Part shown: positions 26,701-34,396 of the stretch, in pieces
How positions within the stretch are numbered: position 1 is the stretch's first letter
Layout: every line of letters begins with the position of its first letter
Assembly (NCBI GenBank): GCA_046329055.1
Contig: JAXLVK010000011.1
Span: 1 to 64,000, forward strand
Source of the DNA: JADKCL01 sp046329055
Lineage (GTDB): Bacteria > Bacteroidota > Bacteroidia > J057 > JADKCL01
Reading direction: 5' to 3'
DNA: 64,000 nucleotides
Notes under the pieces: model-generated
What the model was told of the DNA's origin: nothing
Databases searched by the model: none
The model's input: the letters and a program-made list of their open reading frames with translations, nothing else
Made by a program: the position numbers and the translations under genes

Positions 26701-28170
26701 GCCGGATGAGCCGCCGAAGCACAAGGCCGGCGACATGGTGGCTGCAGGAACGACTTGGGTGGGTTGCAAAATTTGCACCGTGTCCAGCATGATGCAGCCA
26801 TTGGCGTCGGTGACCCGGACGGTGTAGGTGCCTGCGGACAGGTTGTTGGCGGAGGCATTGGTGCCGCCTGTGGGAAGCCATTGATAGGTGTAGCCGGGGG
26901 TGCCACCTGTGGCTGCGGTGGTGGCTGTGCCTGTCGCGGTACCGAAACAGAGGGCATCCGTGGCAGTGGCATTGGGCGCAACCAAGGTAGGCTGAATGAT
27001 CTCCACAGAGTCGATCAACACGCAGCCCAAGCTGTCCACGATCACCACATTGTAGGTGCCTGCCGGGAGGTTGGTCACGCTGGAGGTGGTATTGCCGAGC
27101 TGCGGCCAGTCAAAGGTGAGCGGGCTGGTGAGGCCGGAAGGCGACACGTTGATGCTGCCATTGGAGCCGCCGTTGCAAAGGGGATTGGTAATGGAGGGGT
27201 TCACAGCTGCGCCGAGCGGTGCTGGTCCAGCCACGTCCACGGTGTCGTGCACCGTCACGATGCTGCCGTCGCAGTTGGTGTAAACCACGGTGGAGGCGTA
27301 CTGATTGCTACATGCAGTGGGGCAAACGGTGACGGTATCCGTGTTGGCAATCGGAACGGGGTTGCCGATTTGCGTCCAAGTAGTGGTGTGGTTGAGCGGG
27401 CCGGCAGGGGTGAACCGCCATCCTTCATTGGTGGCGCTCCACTGCGTGGGGAAGTTTCGGCCGGGGACGACCACTGCTTGGGAGCCATTCGAATTGTGAA
27501 CACCCAAGATGGATGCACCGCCGTTCCAAGTGGAGCAGAGGGGTTTGTCTTGGATGTAAACCTCGATGATGTTGGTGGTTTCGTAAATCGCGATCTGCTG
27601 CGTGGTGAAGGAGCTCGTGCAGGAGAACATGGCGTTTTGGAACCAAGACACCACAAACACCCGGCAGGGGGCCACACCATACATCTGCGCATAGACGTTG
27701 CCGCCAAAGGAAGGGTTGATGTCATGCCAAGGCCCCATGATGGTGTTCATGGGGTTCGCGGGGTTCGGAATCGGGTTGCCAATGGGCCATTGGCAATAGG
27801 ATCCCTGGGGGTACAATGTAAAGGAGATCAAGCCATTGGAACCTGGCTGACACTGGTTGTAGGTGTTGCCGTAGAAGCAGAAGTTGAACGGCAACTGTAC
27901 CACAGGTCCCCATACGTCGTCCTGGTTGATGATGATCGACTGTCCCGTGGTGAAGGAATACGGATTGTAGGGGATCGCCTGAACGTTGTAGGTGCTGGGT
28001 TGGTAACCCGAGACGGGTATGGCGGTCAGTTGCACGCAACCGTTCACCGAGTTGGCGATGGTGGTGTCATTCCCCGCATAAACGCCGGGACATGAGATGG
28101 TGGGTTGAGCGAAGGCAGAAGAACAGGCAACAAGAATCGAGCAGAAAACAAACCAAAGTGCTTTTTTCAT
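23779..28170 (-). CDS. Giant surface adhesin: SprB repeats, PKD domains, CHU_C T9SS C-terminus
   Basis: 1463 residues from the ATG at 28170 (MKKALWFVFCSILVACSSAFAQ signal peptide). An N-terminal ~290-residue globular region is followed by five ~75-residue SprB-type repeats, each ending like GTYTVTVTDANGC...ITQP. Four to five Ig/PKD-like units of the form VDAGPNxxxCxGDSxxLxG come next, then two PKD domains (LTWDFGDGTP, WLWDFGTGF). The C-terminus is a gliding-motility-associated CHU_C domain: LFIPNVFSPNGDGVNDEF, VFDRWG, GWDGKSTSGADV, DGVYYYSL. That domain directs secretion and surface attachment through T9SS. The likely role is adhesion or gliding, as for SprB. The repeats make the opposite strand fully open, which is an artefact of composition. 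Confidence 0.92.
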   Translation of the reverse strand: MKKALWFVFCSILVACSSAFAQPTISCPGVYAGNDTTIANSVNGCVQLTAIPVSGYQPSTYNVQAIPYNPYSFTTGQSIIINQDDVWGPVVQLPFNFCFYGNTYNQCQPGSNGLISFTLYPQGSYCQWPIGNPIPNPANPMNTIMGPWHDINPSFGGNVYAQMYGVAPCRVFVVSWFQNAMFSCTSSFTTQQIAIYETTNIIEVYIQDKPLCSTWNGGASILGVHNSNGSQAVVVPGRNFPTQWSATNEGWRFTPAGPLNHTTTWTQIGNPVPIANTDTVTVCPTACSNQYASTVVYTNCDGSIVTVHDTVDVAGPAPLGAAVNPSITNPLCNGGSNGSINVSPSGLTSPLTFDWPQLGNTTSSVTNLPAGTYNVVIVDSLGCVLIDSVEIIQPTLVAPNATATDALCFGTATGTATTAATGGTPGYTYQWLPTGGTNASANNLSAGTYTVRVTDANGCIMLDTVQILQPTQVVPAATMSPALCFGGSSGGGTASASGGTPGYTYHWSNGQNTATASGLPAGTHSVTVTDANGCTAVTSITVTQPSQMSATVSHVDANCNGTPTGSATAFPSGGTPGYTYSWSSGATNATANNLLAGNYTVTITDGNGCTITRNVTILEPPQNTVVAYSTPESCAGQCNGTANAVAGGGTPPYTYLWSNGSTAPGLINLCQGNYSVTVTDAHGCIVTGSTTVTANPNPIANAGADASFCEGSGGVMISGTASGGGGAPYYYTWSCNNPPCGLSCVNCPNPIANPTDTTTYYLLVTDQNGCTSLLDSMVVNVLPKPIVNAGPDTAICATPAPCVVLQPTITNGFGPYNYQWIPGTGLNNPNILNPCARPDTTIIYALVVTDLSTGCTSDYTTTDTLSTVAVIVNPLPIADAGPNAVICDGDSAQLVGNGYGAGPQYEFQWSPTTGLSTYNQPNPMAGPALTTIYSLVVWSNGCPSIADTTTVFVSEIPTVDAGQNRDICAGDSAFLDGHASISAQIITDSIATYTWSPSAGLSATNVPDVMASPSQTGYYYLTATSLHGCTNYDSVLVTINPSPIVDAGPNMTVCAGNGPWNLNGTISWVNGVAPGDLQNLVIEWQPAQYIVGPNNTQNVQVEPDQSMFFYFTVTYNTCSMTDSVLVTVVQEIHPVATADTSTICQGQSVGLHVTGGLGGSAISWAPAASLDDATSADPIATPFSTTNYVVTLSEGGCFGSDTVTINVIETPKVDFLSSFEEGCAPTEVVFQSTTADGVLLTWDFGDGTPRQNGTPVTHTYTDPGSYSVMLWGTNLGGCSDSADVPTIVTVHDTVVPQFHSDPNYPVELTLPGTAVNFVDDTQGSTAWLWDFGTGFQSSEQDPAYTFSMPGTYFVTLTVRNQWGCSGTITHGPYIIKIPDLFIPNVFSPNGDGVNDEFLVQYTGNQPFSVSVFDRWGVKQWSSNNKIAGWDGKSTSGADVTDGVYYYSLRIGDRDYNGNITLVR

Positions 28171-28444
28171 AGATGAGTGTCCAATGCACACCGATTTTAT
28201 CCAATAACTTGAGGCAATGGCACAATGCCCTACCTGGCGAATCCGGCTCATCAGAAATGGATGGGGAAATTTACAAAGTTTGCGACTGATCGCAATAGCC
28301 TCAGCCCCAACAGACTGAATTGGCACGCGAACAGGCATTCTCTGCCTCACTACACCCTATTCCGAATCATCCAAACAACGCAGAGCAAAGGAACGGACCA
28401 ATCCCCGATTCACCAAAGAAGGTTATCCACCCGTCGCGCAGCCG

Positions 28445-29863
28445 TCACTGATAGCCTTTCGCGGCCTTTTCCAGCAACCACGCCTCCTCCACGAGGGGCT
28501 GCGTTTCAGCGATTTGCGACCGCAACTTGCCCACATCCCCATCCGATTCGCTCGTCCGGTAAATGGCCTGCACCAGGTTCACGAAATGCGTGTACGCCAA
28601 GCGGTTGTGCTCGGAAATGAGCTGATTCCGCTTGAGGAAGGTCCGGAAACTGGAAATCAGGGAGAGCATCGCCTCGGTCGCCCCTTGCTCGAAGTAGATC
28701 ATGAGCATCATCTTCCGGGTGTCCAGCGAGTAGAACACGTCCGTGAACTCCACCCGCAAGAGGCAGCGGAGGGCTTGATCGTATTCGCGGCGGTGATAAT
28801 GCAGGTCGGCGAGGTTGTAGGCGTAGGCATTTTCCCGCAGGTCCTCGGGCAGCATGGGCTTGTAGCGGTTGATGAAGCCCTCGACCCAGTCGTATTCCGC
28901 CAACCGCAGCCCCACGCTCGCGATGTTTTTGTACTTCCAGGCACTCAGGACCCCGTCCTCCATGATATTGCCGCTGTCCAATGCCGCCCGGTACAGCCGC
29001 AGGAGCTGCCCGAGGTAACTCGCCTCCCCTGCCCTCACCTGACGGATCGAGTAATTCTGCGCGTAGGAGAACAGTTCCCGCCAATATTCGCCTCCCAAGG
29101 CGGCTGCATTGTCCACCAACAGCCGCGACAATCCCTGAAAGCTCTCCTCCCCTGCCTCGCCCGTGAGCAGTCGCAGCACCATGTAATAGGCCGCCATGGC
29201 GGGAACCTTCTCATGGTCGTAATTGCTCAGGTGAGCCAGCAGGTCGCTCGTGAGGCCCGTGTCGTAATGCCCGGAGAGGATGAATTGTCGGTTGATGAGC
29301 TCGCAGGTGAGGCGCAGGCGTGAGATGAGGTAGAAGTCGTCGAGGTCGTCCACCATCTCTTGCAGGTTGGCATCGTAGGTCCTCGCCTGCCGGTTCAGCA
29401 TCTCCCGCACCTCGGTCCCGGCCGCCTGATACCGCCACCAGAAATGCTGTTCATCGCGCACCGGGGTCATTTCCAACCGCTGATGAATGCGCTTGAGCTG
29501 CAACCGGAAGTGCTTTTCCAAGGGTCGCTTTTCCATCGCTTCCAGGATATGCAAGTCGCGGAGCTGCTCCTTTTGGTGGTATTGCTCCATGCCGAGGAAG
29601 GTCTCCGCCAGCCGCAACAGGGCGTTCATCTCGGTCGCGATCTCCTGCTCACTGCCCGGGCGACCCGGATGCGCACGCTCCCAAACCGCAAATCGGTCAC
29701 ATCCCTCAGGCGAAAATTCCGGCGCAGACTCCCTGATGGCGCGGAACATGGCGATCAAGTTGCCGCTCTTATTGAAATAGGGGGAACTCAAAAAGTCCTC
29801 AAATCGCCGCATTTCCGCGGGCCTGAAGGTTCGCAGCAAGGTGACCAACTTACTTTGGTGCAT
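28445..29863 (-). CDS. Helical-repeat hypothetical protein
   Basis: 472 residues, no signal peptide, almost entirely alpha-helical. The N-terminus (KLVTLLRTFRPAEMRRFEDF then LSSPYFNKSGNL) resembles a large family of uncharacterised proteins from Saprospiraceae-like bacteria. The C-terminal half has TPR-like pairs such as AYAYNLADLHYHRREYDQAL and a following CLLRVEFTDVFYSLDTRKMM. It is probably a cytoplasmic protein-protein interaction scaffold; no enzymatic motif is visible. An exact -7 box lies on the minus strand at 29892-29899. Confidence 0.65.
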   Translation of the reverse strand: MHQSKLVTLLRTFRPAEMRRFEDFLSSPYFNKSGNLIAMFRAIRESAPEFSPEGCDRFAVWERAHPGRPGSEQEIATEMNALLRLAETFLGMEQYHQKEQLRDLHILEAMEKRPLEKHFRLQLKRIHQRLEMTPVRDEQHFWWRYQAAGTEVREMLNRQARTYDANLQEMVDDLDDFYLISRLRLTCELINRQFILSGHYDTGLTSDLLAHLSNYDHEKVPAMAAYYMVLRLLTGEAGEESFQGLSRLLVDNAAALGGEYWRELFSYAQNYSIRQVRAGEASYLGQLLRLYRAALDSGNIMEDGVLSAWKYKNIASVGLRLAEYDWVEGFINRYKPMLPEDLRENAYAYNLADLHYHRREYDQALRCLLRVEFTDVFYSLDTRKMMLMIYFEQGATEAMLSLISSFRTFLKRNQLISEHNRLAYTHFVNLVQAIYRTSESDGDVGKLRSQIAETQPLVEEAWLLEKAAKGYQ

Positions 29864-29891
29864 TCTAGGCGACAGTTTTTGAGCTCATGAC

Positions 29892-29919
29892 CAAAGGTAA
29901 GGAAAAAGGGTGTTTCAAA
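29892..29919 (-). promoter_or_regulatory. Promoter of the helical-repeat gene
   Basis: On the minus strand, TACCTTTG (29892-29899) matches TAnnTTTG exactly, with TTTG at 29916-29919 upstream (spacing 16, slightly short). It sits in an AT-rich 276-bp divergent intergenic region. Confidence 0.5.
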
Positions 29920-30080
29920 AATTAAGATTCAATTTTTAACTATTTACATTGACGGCAATTCAACAATAAAGCACACAATACAACAAAAACCACAGCTTAT
30001 CAGCCAATTTTTTCCAAACACATTAATTTATTACATCTTATCATCTCAAATCAAATCCCCAATTAATCCCCAAAAATGTA

Positions 30081-30112
30081 TTTCGCCATGGAAATTCAAC
30101 CCTCTATGTTTG
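30081..30112 (+). promoter_or_regulatory. Promoter of the dockerin/cohesin-like gene (TTTC-N20-TATGTTTG)
   Basis: An exact -7 box TATGTTTG at 30105-30112, 27 bp before the ATG at 30140, with a near-consensus -33 TTTC at 30081-30084. The preceding ~200 bp are strongly AT-rich compared with the rest of the window. Confidence 0.55.
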
Positions 30113-30139
30113 ACCTTGAAACCAAAGGCGTGATGTAAA

Positions 30140-31225
30140 ATGCCAGTTATGAGGAAGATACCAATACTGTTTTGCCTTGCGATGATGTGGACAGTGCAGG
30201 CAGCTGCCCAGACGATCACCGTTTGGCCTGGCGATGCGAACGCAACCCAACGTTGCAACCATGTGGACCTGCTGTACATCGGGCAGAACTTCGGCATGGT
30301 GGGTCCGGCGCGCAACACAGTCAGCACGCAATGGAGTGGCTTCCAGGTTCAGCCTTGGTTCATCGGCCCGGCATTCATCAATGCAGCCAACTCCGACTGC
30401 GACGGAAACGGGGTTGTCGATCGGGACGACGCCTTGGCCATCGACCAAAACTTCGGCCTGATCCATGGTGGCGGCTTTACCCTCGACGACAGTGTGACCG
30501 GGGCGCCCGGATCACCTCCCTTGCAGGTCGTACTGTCGGTGGATTCGATCTTTGTCTCTGGTCAGACCACCATCGCCTTGGACCTGAACCTGGGCTCCGC
30601 CAACAATCCCGTGGACAGCATCTATGGGTTTGCGGTGACGCTGGCTTATGACCCACTGATAGTGGACCAGGTCGTCCTCACGGGCTGGACGGGCGGATTC
30701 ATCGCGGATTCCTCCGGGGCCTACATCGTCATTGGCAAGGTGGATTCAGTGGCGGGGCGCATTTTCCTCTCGATCACCCGCACCGACCACAGCAACCGCT
30801 CTGGTTATGGCACCATCGGCACCATTGGCATCGTGATGGACGACAACATCCGCATCGCCGCCGAGTACGACCTGTTCCTGCAGCCCATCTATGCCTTAGG
30901 ACTGACGCAGAGCGGGGCGATGTCGGACATGCGGCCGTTCGGGGACGTGGTCCACATCTCCACAGGTGCCATCGATCCTGACCTGCGGGCGATCAAGGTC
31001 TATCCCAACCCGATGCAGCACCAAGCCACCATCTCAAGCCCACAGACCATGATCGAACGCCTGGCACTCAGGGACATGAGCGGGCGGCTGATCTCCGCGA
31101 CCAACAACATCAACAGCTTTGAAAAATCAATTGAAATAGGCCGGGTTCCGGCAGGCTGCTACATGCTAGAAGTGTACACGGCAAGTGGCCTCCTCCGCAA
31201 GAAACTGGTCGTACAATCCTATTAA
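30140..31225 (+). CDS. T9SS surface protein with dockerin-like and cohesin-like domains
   Basis: 361 residues; the start is the ATG at 30140 or at 30149 (MRKIPILF...). After the signal peptide come two dockerin-type calcium loops: WPGDANATQRCNHVDLLYIG and, after a spacer, NSDCDGNGVVDRDDALAIDQ, each followed by NFG. Residues ~130-260 (IALDLNLGS, then IYGFAVTLAYDPLIVDQVVL and a GTIGTIGIVMDD strand) look like a cohesin-type jelly roll. The C-terminus is a type A T9SS sorting domain (IKVYPNPMQHQATI, LRDMSGRLI, GCYMLEVYTASG...KKLVVQ). Dockerin and cohesin modules in one chain could allow self-association or assembly with other proteins; binding is inferred. It is followed after 24 bp by a PKD protein. 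Confidence 0.72.
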   Translation: MPVMRKIPILFCLAMMWTVQAAAQTITVWPGDANATQRCNHVDLLYIGQNFGMVGPARNTVSTQWSGFQVQPWFIGPAFINAANSDCDGNGVVDRDDALAIDQNFGLIHGGGFTLDDSVTGAPGSPPLQVVLSVDSIFVSGQTTIALDLNLGSANNPVDSIYGFAVTLAYDPLIVDQVVLTGWTGGFIADSSGAYIVIGKVDSVAGRIFLSITRTDHSNRSGYGTIGTIGIVMDDNIRIAAEYDLFLQPIYALGLTQSGAMSDMRPFGDVVHISTGAIDPDLRAIKVYPNPMQHQATISSPQTMIERLALRDMSGRLISATNNINSFEKSIEIGRVPAGCYMLEVYTASGLLRKKLVVQSY

Positions 31226-31249
31226 GACTTGATCAATAAGAAATCTGAA

Positions 31250-32716
31250 ATGACTATGAAAAGGCTTCGTTTTCTACTCCTTTTGCTCCCACTCTGTTTT
31301 GCATGGGCCCATGCCCAGACCTACAGCGTGACGGTGTCCGGCACTGTCACAGACATCAACGGCGGCGCTCCGATCCCCAACTATCCGGTGGACGTCGTGG
31401 TGGACTCCAACTTCTTCGGGTTCAACTACTACAATACTGTCCTCACCGATGCCAACGGTGACTACCAGGACGTGATCGCCGTCCCCCTCGGCATGAATGC
31501 AGGCACTGGTTTCACTGGCGTCCGTGACTGCACCCCGGCTGGCTACTTCTCCAACAACTTCACCTTCAGCAGCAATGCCAACAACATCCCGAATCTGGAC
31601 TTCCAGATTTGCACTGGAGGCGGTGGCGGCAACTGCAACGCCATGTTCAGCTCCAACTGGATCCAAGGCACGACCCTGGTGCAGTTCACTGACATGTCCT
31701 CCACCTCCACTGGTAACATCAACTCCTACTCGTGGAACTTCGGTGATGGTGGCGGCTCCACTCAGCAAAACCCCAGCCACGCCTACAACGCCATGGGCAC
31801 CTACGTGGTCTGCCTGACCATCAGCACGACCCTGGGCTGCACCAGCACCTACTGTGACTCCGTGCAAGTCGGCGGTGGCGGCGGTGGCATCAACTGCAAC
31901 GCAGCGCTGAGCACCACCCTGAACCCCAACGGCAGCTACAGCTTCACCGCCAGCGGCACCGGCACCGGCGTGCCCTTCTCCTACAACTTTGACTTCGGCG
32001 ATGGCAACTCTTCCTCTGGCAGCTCCGCCACCGCCTCCCATACCTATGCCGCCAATGGCACCTACATCGTCTGCGTGGACGTGATGTTCTCCGACTCCTG
32101 CAGCGCCCGTGCTTGCGACACCATCGTGGTAGGCGGCATGCTGCAATGCCAAGCCGGCTTCTACTGGTACCCCGACACCACCGGCCAATACAGCATCATC
32201 GTGGTGAACACCTCCACCGGCAACAACCTGACCTACCAGTGGACCTTCGGCGATGGCTCCGGCAGCCAACAAGCCTATCCGCAGCACACCTACAACGGCC
32301 CTGGCACCTACGTGGTCTGCGTGACCATCGCCTCCAACAACCCGCAGTGCACCAGTACCTACTGCGACAGCCTGGTGGTGGTAAACAAGGTCGCAACCCC
32401 CTTCACCATCAACGTGATCGCCAGCGGTGCCACCGCCAACGAGCCTGTGCAGCCGCTCAATGCCGCTGTGAGCCTCTACCCCAACCCGGCGCATGACCAT
32501 CTGCAAATCGATGTCACGCTGGAAGATGCCGCTCCTGTGAGCCTGCAACTGATGGACCTGAGTGGCCGCGCCGTTCAGACTGAGAACCCCGGCTACCTCG
32601 GCTCCGGCAAGCATGGCATCCGCATCGACACCCGCGACCTGCCCGCAGGCTTGTACCTCGCACGTGTCCAAGCAGGTGGCAGCATCAGCACCCACAAAGT
32701 GCTCATCGCACACTGA
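31250..32716 (+). CDS. T9SS type A surface protein with PKD domains (copy 1)
   Basis: 488 residues from the ATG at 31250; the ATG at 31256 (MKRLRFLLLLLPLCFA) is equally good, and a TTG further upstream is unlikely. After the signal peptide there is a carboxypeptidase-regulatory-like domain (TVSGTVTDINGGAPIPNYPV). Three PKD-type units follow with SYSWNFGDGGG, NFDFGDGNSS and YQWTFGDGSG cores, separated by Gly-rich linkers (GGGGGN, GGGGG). The end is a T9SS sorting domain (VSLYPNPAHDHLQI, LMDLSGRAV, GLYLARV...KVLIAH). Codon use is strongly biased to AAC, ACC, TAC, GGC and CTG, a mark of high expression. It is a paralogue of the next gene and ends at a terminator. Confidence 0.88.
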   Translation: MTMKRLRFLLLLLPLCFAWAHAQTYSVTVSGTVTDINGGAPIPNYPVDVVVDSNFFGFNYYNTVLTDANGDYQDVIAVPLGMNAGTGFTGVRDCTPAGYFSNNFTFSSNANNIPNLDFQICTGGGGGNCNAMFSSNWIQGTTLVQFTDMSSTSTGNINSYSWNFGDGGGSTQQNPSHAYNAMGTYVVCLTISTTLGCTSTYCDSVQVGGGGGGINCNAALSTTLNPNGSYSFTASGTGTGVPFSYNFDFGDGNSSSGSSATASHTYAANGTYIVCVDVMFSDSCSARACDTIVVGGMLQCQAGFYWYPDTTGQYSIIVVNTSTGNNLTYQWTFGDGSGSQQAYPQHTYNGPGTYVVCVTIASNNPQCTSTYCDSLVVVNKVATPFTINVIASGATANEPVQPLNAAVSLYPNPAHDHLQIDVTLEDAAPVSLQLMDLSGRAVQTENPGYLGSGKHGIRIDTRDLPAGLYLARVQAGGSISTHKVLIAH

Positions 32717-32748
32717 TATACCATCCTATTTATTCCTATATCAGCTCG

Positions 32749-32776
32749 CAAGCCCCGCCCCGCCAGGCGGGGCTTG
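32749..32776 (+). terminator. Rho-independent terminator
   Basis: An 11-bp perfect GC-rich stem (32749-32759 with 32766-32776), a 6-base loop and a following run of T (TATTTTTTT). It ends the dockerin/PKD transcript before the second PKD paralogue. Confidence 0.88.
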
Positions 32777-32867
32777 TATTTTTTTCGATGAGATTCCTCA
32801 ATGAACTTTTGAAGGATGCCGCCCGTTTCCGACCTTAGACGACTGGCTATGTGCCACTTACTCATCA

Positions 32868-34307
32868 ATGAAAAAACTGCTTTACACCATCTCGCTTGCG
32901 CTCTTGTTCTCTTTTGGTTGGCTTCACGCCCAATCCATCATGGTTTCGGGCACTGTCACAGACTCTCTGAATGGCAGCCCGATCCCCAACTACATCGTGC
33001 AGCTGGACGTCTATGACACGACCAACATGCTCACGACCTCTGGCACCATGCTCACAGACTCCATGGGGCAGTACAATTTTGCTGTCACGACCGTGAATGG
33101 CCCATTCGTGGGCTGGTTTGACGTGTATGTCTATGATTGCAATGGGGCGCTGAACTCCCTCCATTTTGGATACCTTGGAGGCAATGCCTTTCACAATGGC
33201 GTTGATTTCCAGATTTGCGCCGCTCCAGCCTCTTGCAACGCAGCCTTCACCGCCTCGACCATCCCCGGCAACCCTGCCGTTTCCTTCTCCAACCTCTCCA
33301 CCACCAATTCTGGATCGGTCGTGAGCTGGAACTGGGACTTTGGCGACCAGAACACCGGAACCGGGCCCAACCCCAGCCATACCTACGCCTCCACGGGCAC
33401 CTACCAAGTCTGCCTCACCATCGCGACCTCCAATGGCTGCACCTCCACCTTCTGCGACTCCGTGACAGCAGGAGCAGCACAATCCAACTGCACCGCAAGC
33501 CTCACTTACACGCAGTTGCCTTCAGGGGCCTTCGGATTCGTGGTCACCGCCTCTGGCACGGGAGTGCCAGTCCAGTATTTCTATGACTTCGCCGACGGCA
33601 ACGTGCTGACTTCCCCCTACGACACAGTGACGCACAGCTACCCCAACGGAGGCACCATGCAACCCTGCGTCACCGTGCTCTTCTCCGACTCTTGCGTGGC
33701 AACGGCCTGCACCACAGTGTTTGCGGGAATATTCTGCCAAGCCCTCTTCTACGCCGTCCCCGACACCACCGGACAGTATTCCTTGCTCCTGGTGAACAAT
33801 TCCTTTGGCACCAACCTGGTCTATAGCTGGAGTTTTGGCGATGGGGGCACATCCACCCTCGCCTATCCGCAGCATACCTATGCGGGGGTTGGCACTTACG
33901 CGATTTGCCTCGACATCACGGACACCGTCTCCTCCTGCTTCTCCAATTTCTGCGACTCCATCACGGTGACCCAGAAGCAATTGGCCGCCTTCACGATCCA
34001 AGTCGTGCCTCCGGGAGGATTGACAGGCGCCACCACTCCATCGCCGGATCCGATCTCCGATCTGAGCATCTATCCCAACCCCGTCGGGGAAACTCTGAAC
34101 CTCAAGCTGACCCTTGAGCAACGCAGCATGGTCAATGTCCGACTCATGGACCTCAATGGTCGCATAGTGAAGTCGGTTGACGGCGGAATCAAGGCGGCCG
34201 GGATGCAGGACCTGAAAATGGACGTCCGCGAAATCCCAGCTGGATTGTACCTGCTGCAGGTGGATGCCAATGGGACGACGACCCGACGAGTCGCTGTCGT
34301 TCACTGA
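32868..34307 (+). CDS. T9SS type A surface protein with PKD domains (copy 2)
   Basis: 479 residues with the same architecture as the previous protein: signal peptide (MKKLLYTISLALLFSFGWLHAQ), regulatory-like domain (MVSGTVTDSLNGSPIPNYIV), three PKD-type units (SWNWDFGDQNTG, YFYDFADGN, YSWSFGDGGT) and a T9SS sorting domain (LSIYPNPVGETLNL, LMDLNGRIV, GLYLLQVDANGTTTRRVAVVH). The two copies correspond domain for domain but differ clearly in sequence and in codon bias, which is weaker here. It is separated from copy 1 by a terminator, so it should have its own promoter. Surface location via T9SS is a family-based prediction; the ligand is unknown. Confidence 0.88.
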   Translation: MKKLLYTISLALLFSFGWLHAQSIMVSGTVTDSLNGSPIPNYIVQLDVYDTTNMLTTSGTMLTDSMGQYNFAVTTVNGPFVGWFDVYVYDCNGALNSLHFGYLGGNAFHNGVDFQICAAPASCNAAFTASTIPGNPAVSFSNLSTTNSGSVVSWNWDFGDQNTGTGPNPSHTYASTGTYQVCLTIATSNGCTSTFCDSVTAGAAQSNCTASLTYTQLPSGAFGFVVTASGTGVPVQYFYDFADGNVLTSPYDTVTHSYPNGGTMQPCVTVLFSDSCVATACTTVFAGIFCQALFYAVPDTTGQYSLLLVNNSFGTNLVYSWSFGDGGTSTLAYPQHTYAGVGTYAICLDITDTVSSCFSNFCDSITVTQKQLAAFTIQVVPPGGLTGATTPSPDPISDLSIYPNPVGETLNLKLTLEQRSMVNVRLMDLNGRIVKSVDGGIKAAGMQDLKMDVREIPAGLYLLQVDANGTTTRRVAVVH

Positions 34308-34344
34308 GGCTTGGTTTTCGAAAATCGGGCCTACCGCCCAAAAC

Positions 34345-34379
34345 GAAAGAGGGACGCAGCAACACCGCGTCCCTCTTTC
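34345..34379. terminator. Rho-independent terminator between convergent genes
   Basis: A 13-bp perfect stem (34345-34357 with 34367-34379), a 9-base loop and T-rich flanks on both sides, so it can act for the PKD gene and for the protease gene. Confidence 0.88.
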
Positions 34380-34396
34380 TGTTTTCACTCAACTGC

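Noticed and set aside
25237..26709. Long plus-strand open frames across the SprB/PKD adhesin gene (also 23971-24720 and 26755-28095)
   Set aside because: They mirror the Thr/Gly/Asn-rich repeats of the minus-strand gene and have no start context or recognisable domain.
30140..34307. The three T9SS proteins considered as a cellulosome-like enzyme complex
   Set aside because: No glycoside hydrolase or carbohydrate-binding module is present; only structural domains are seen.
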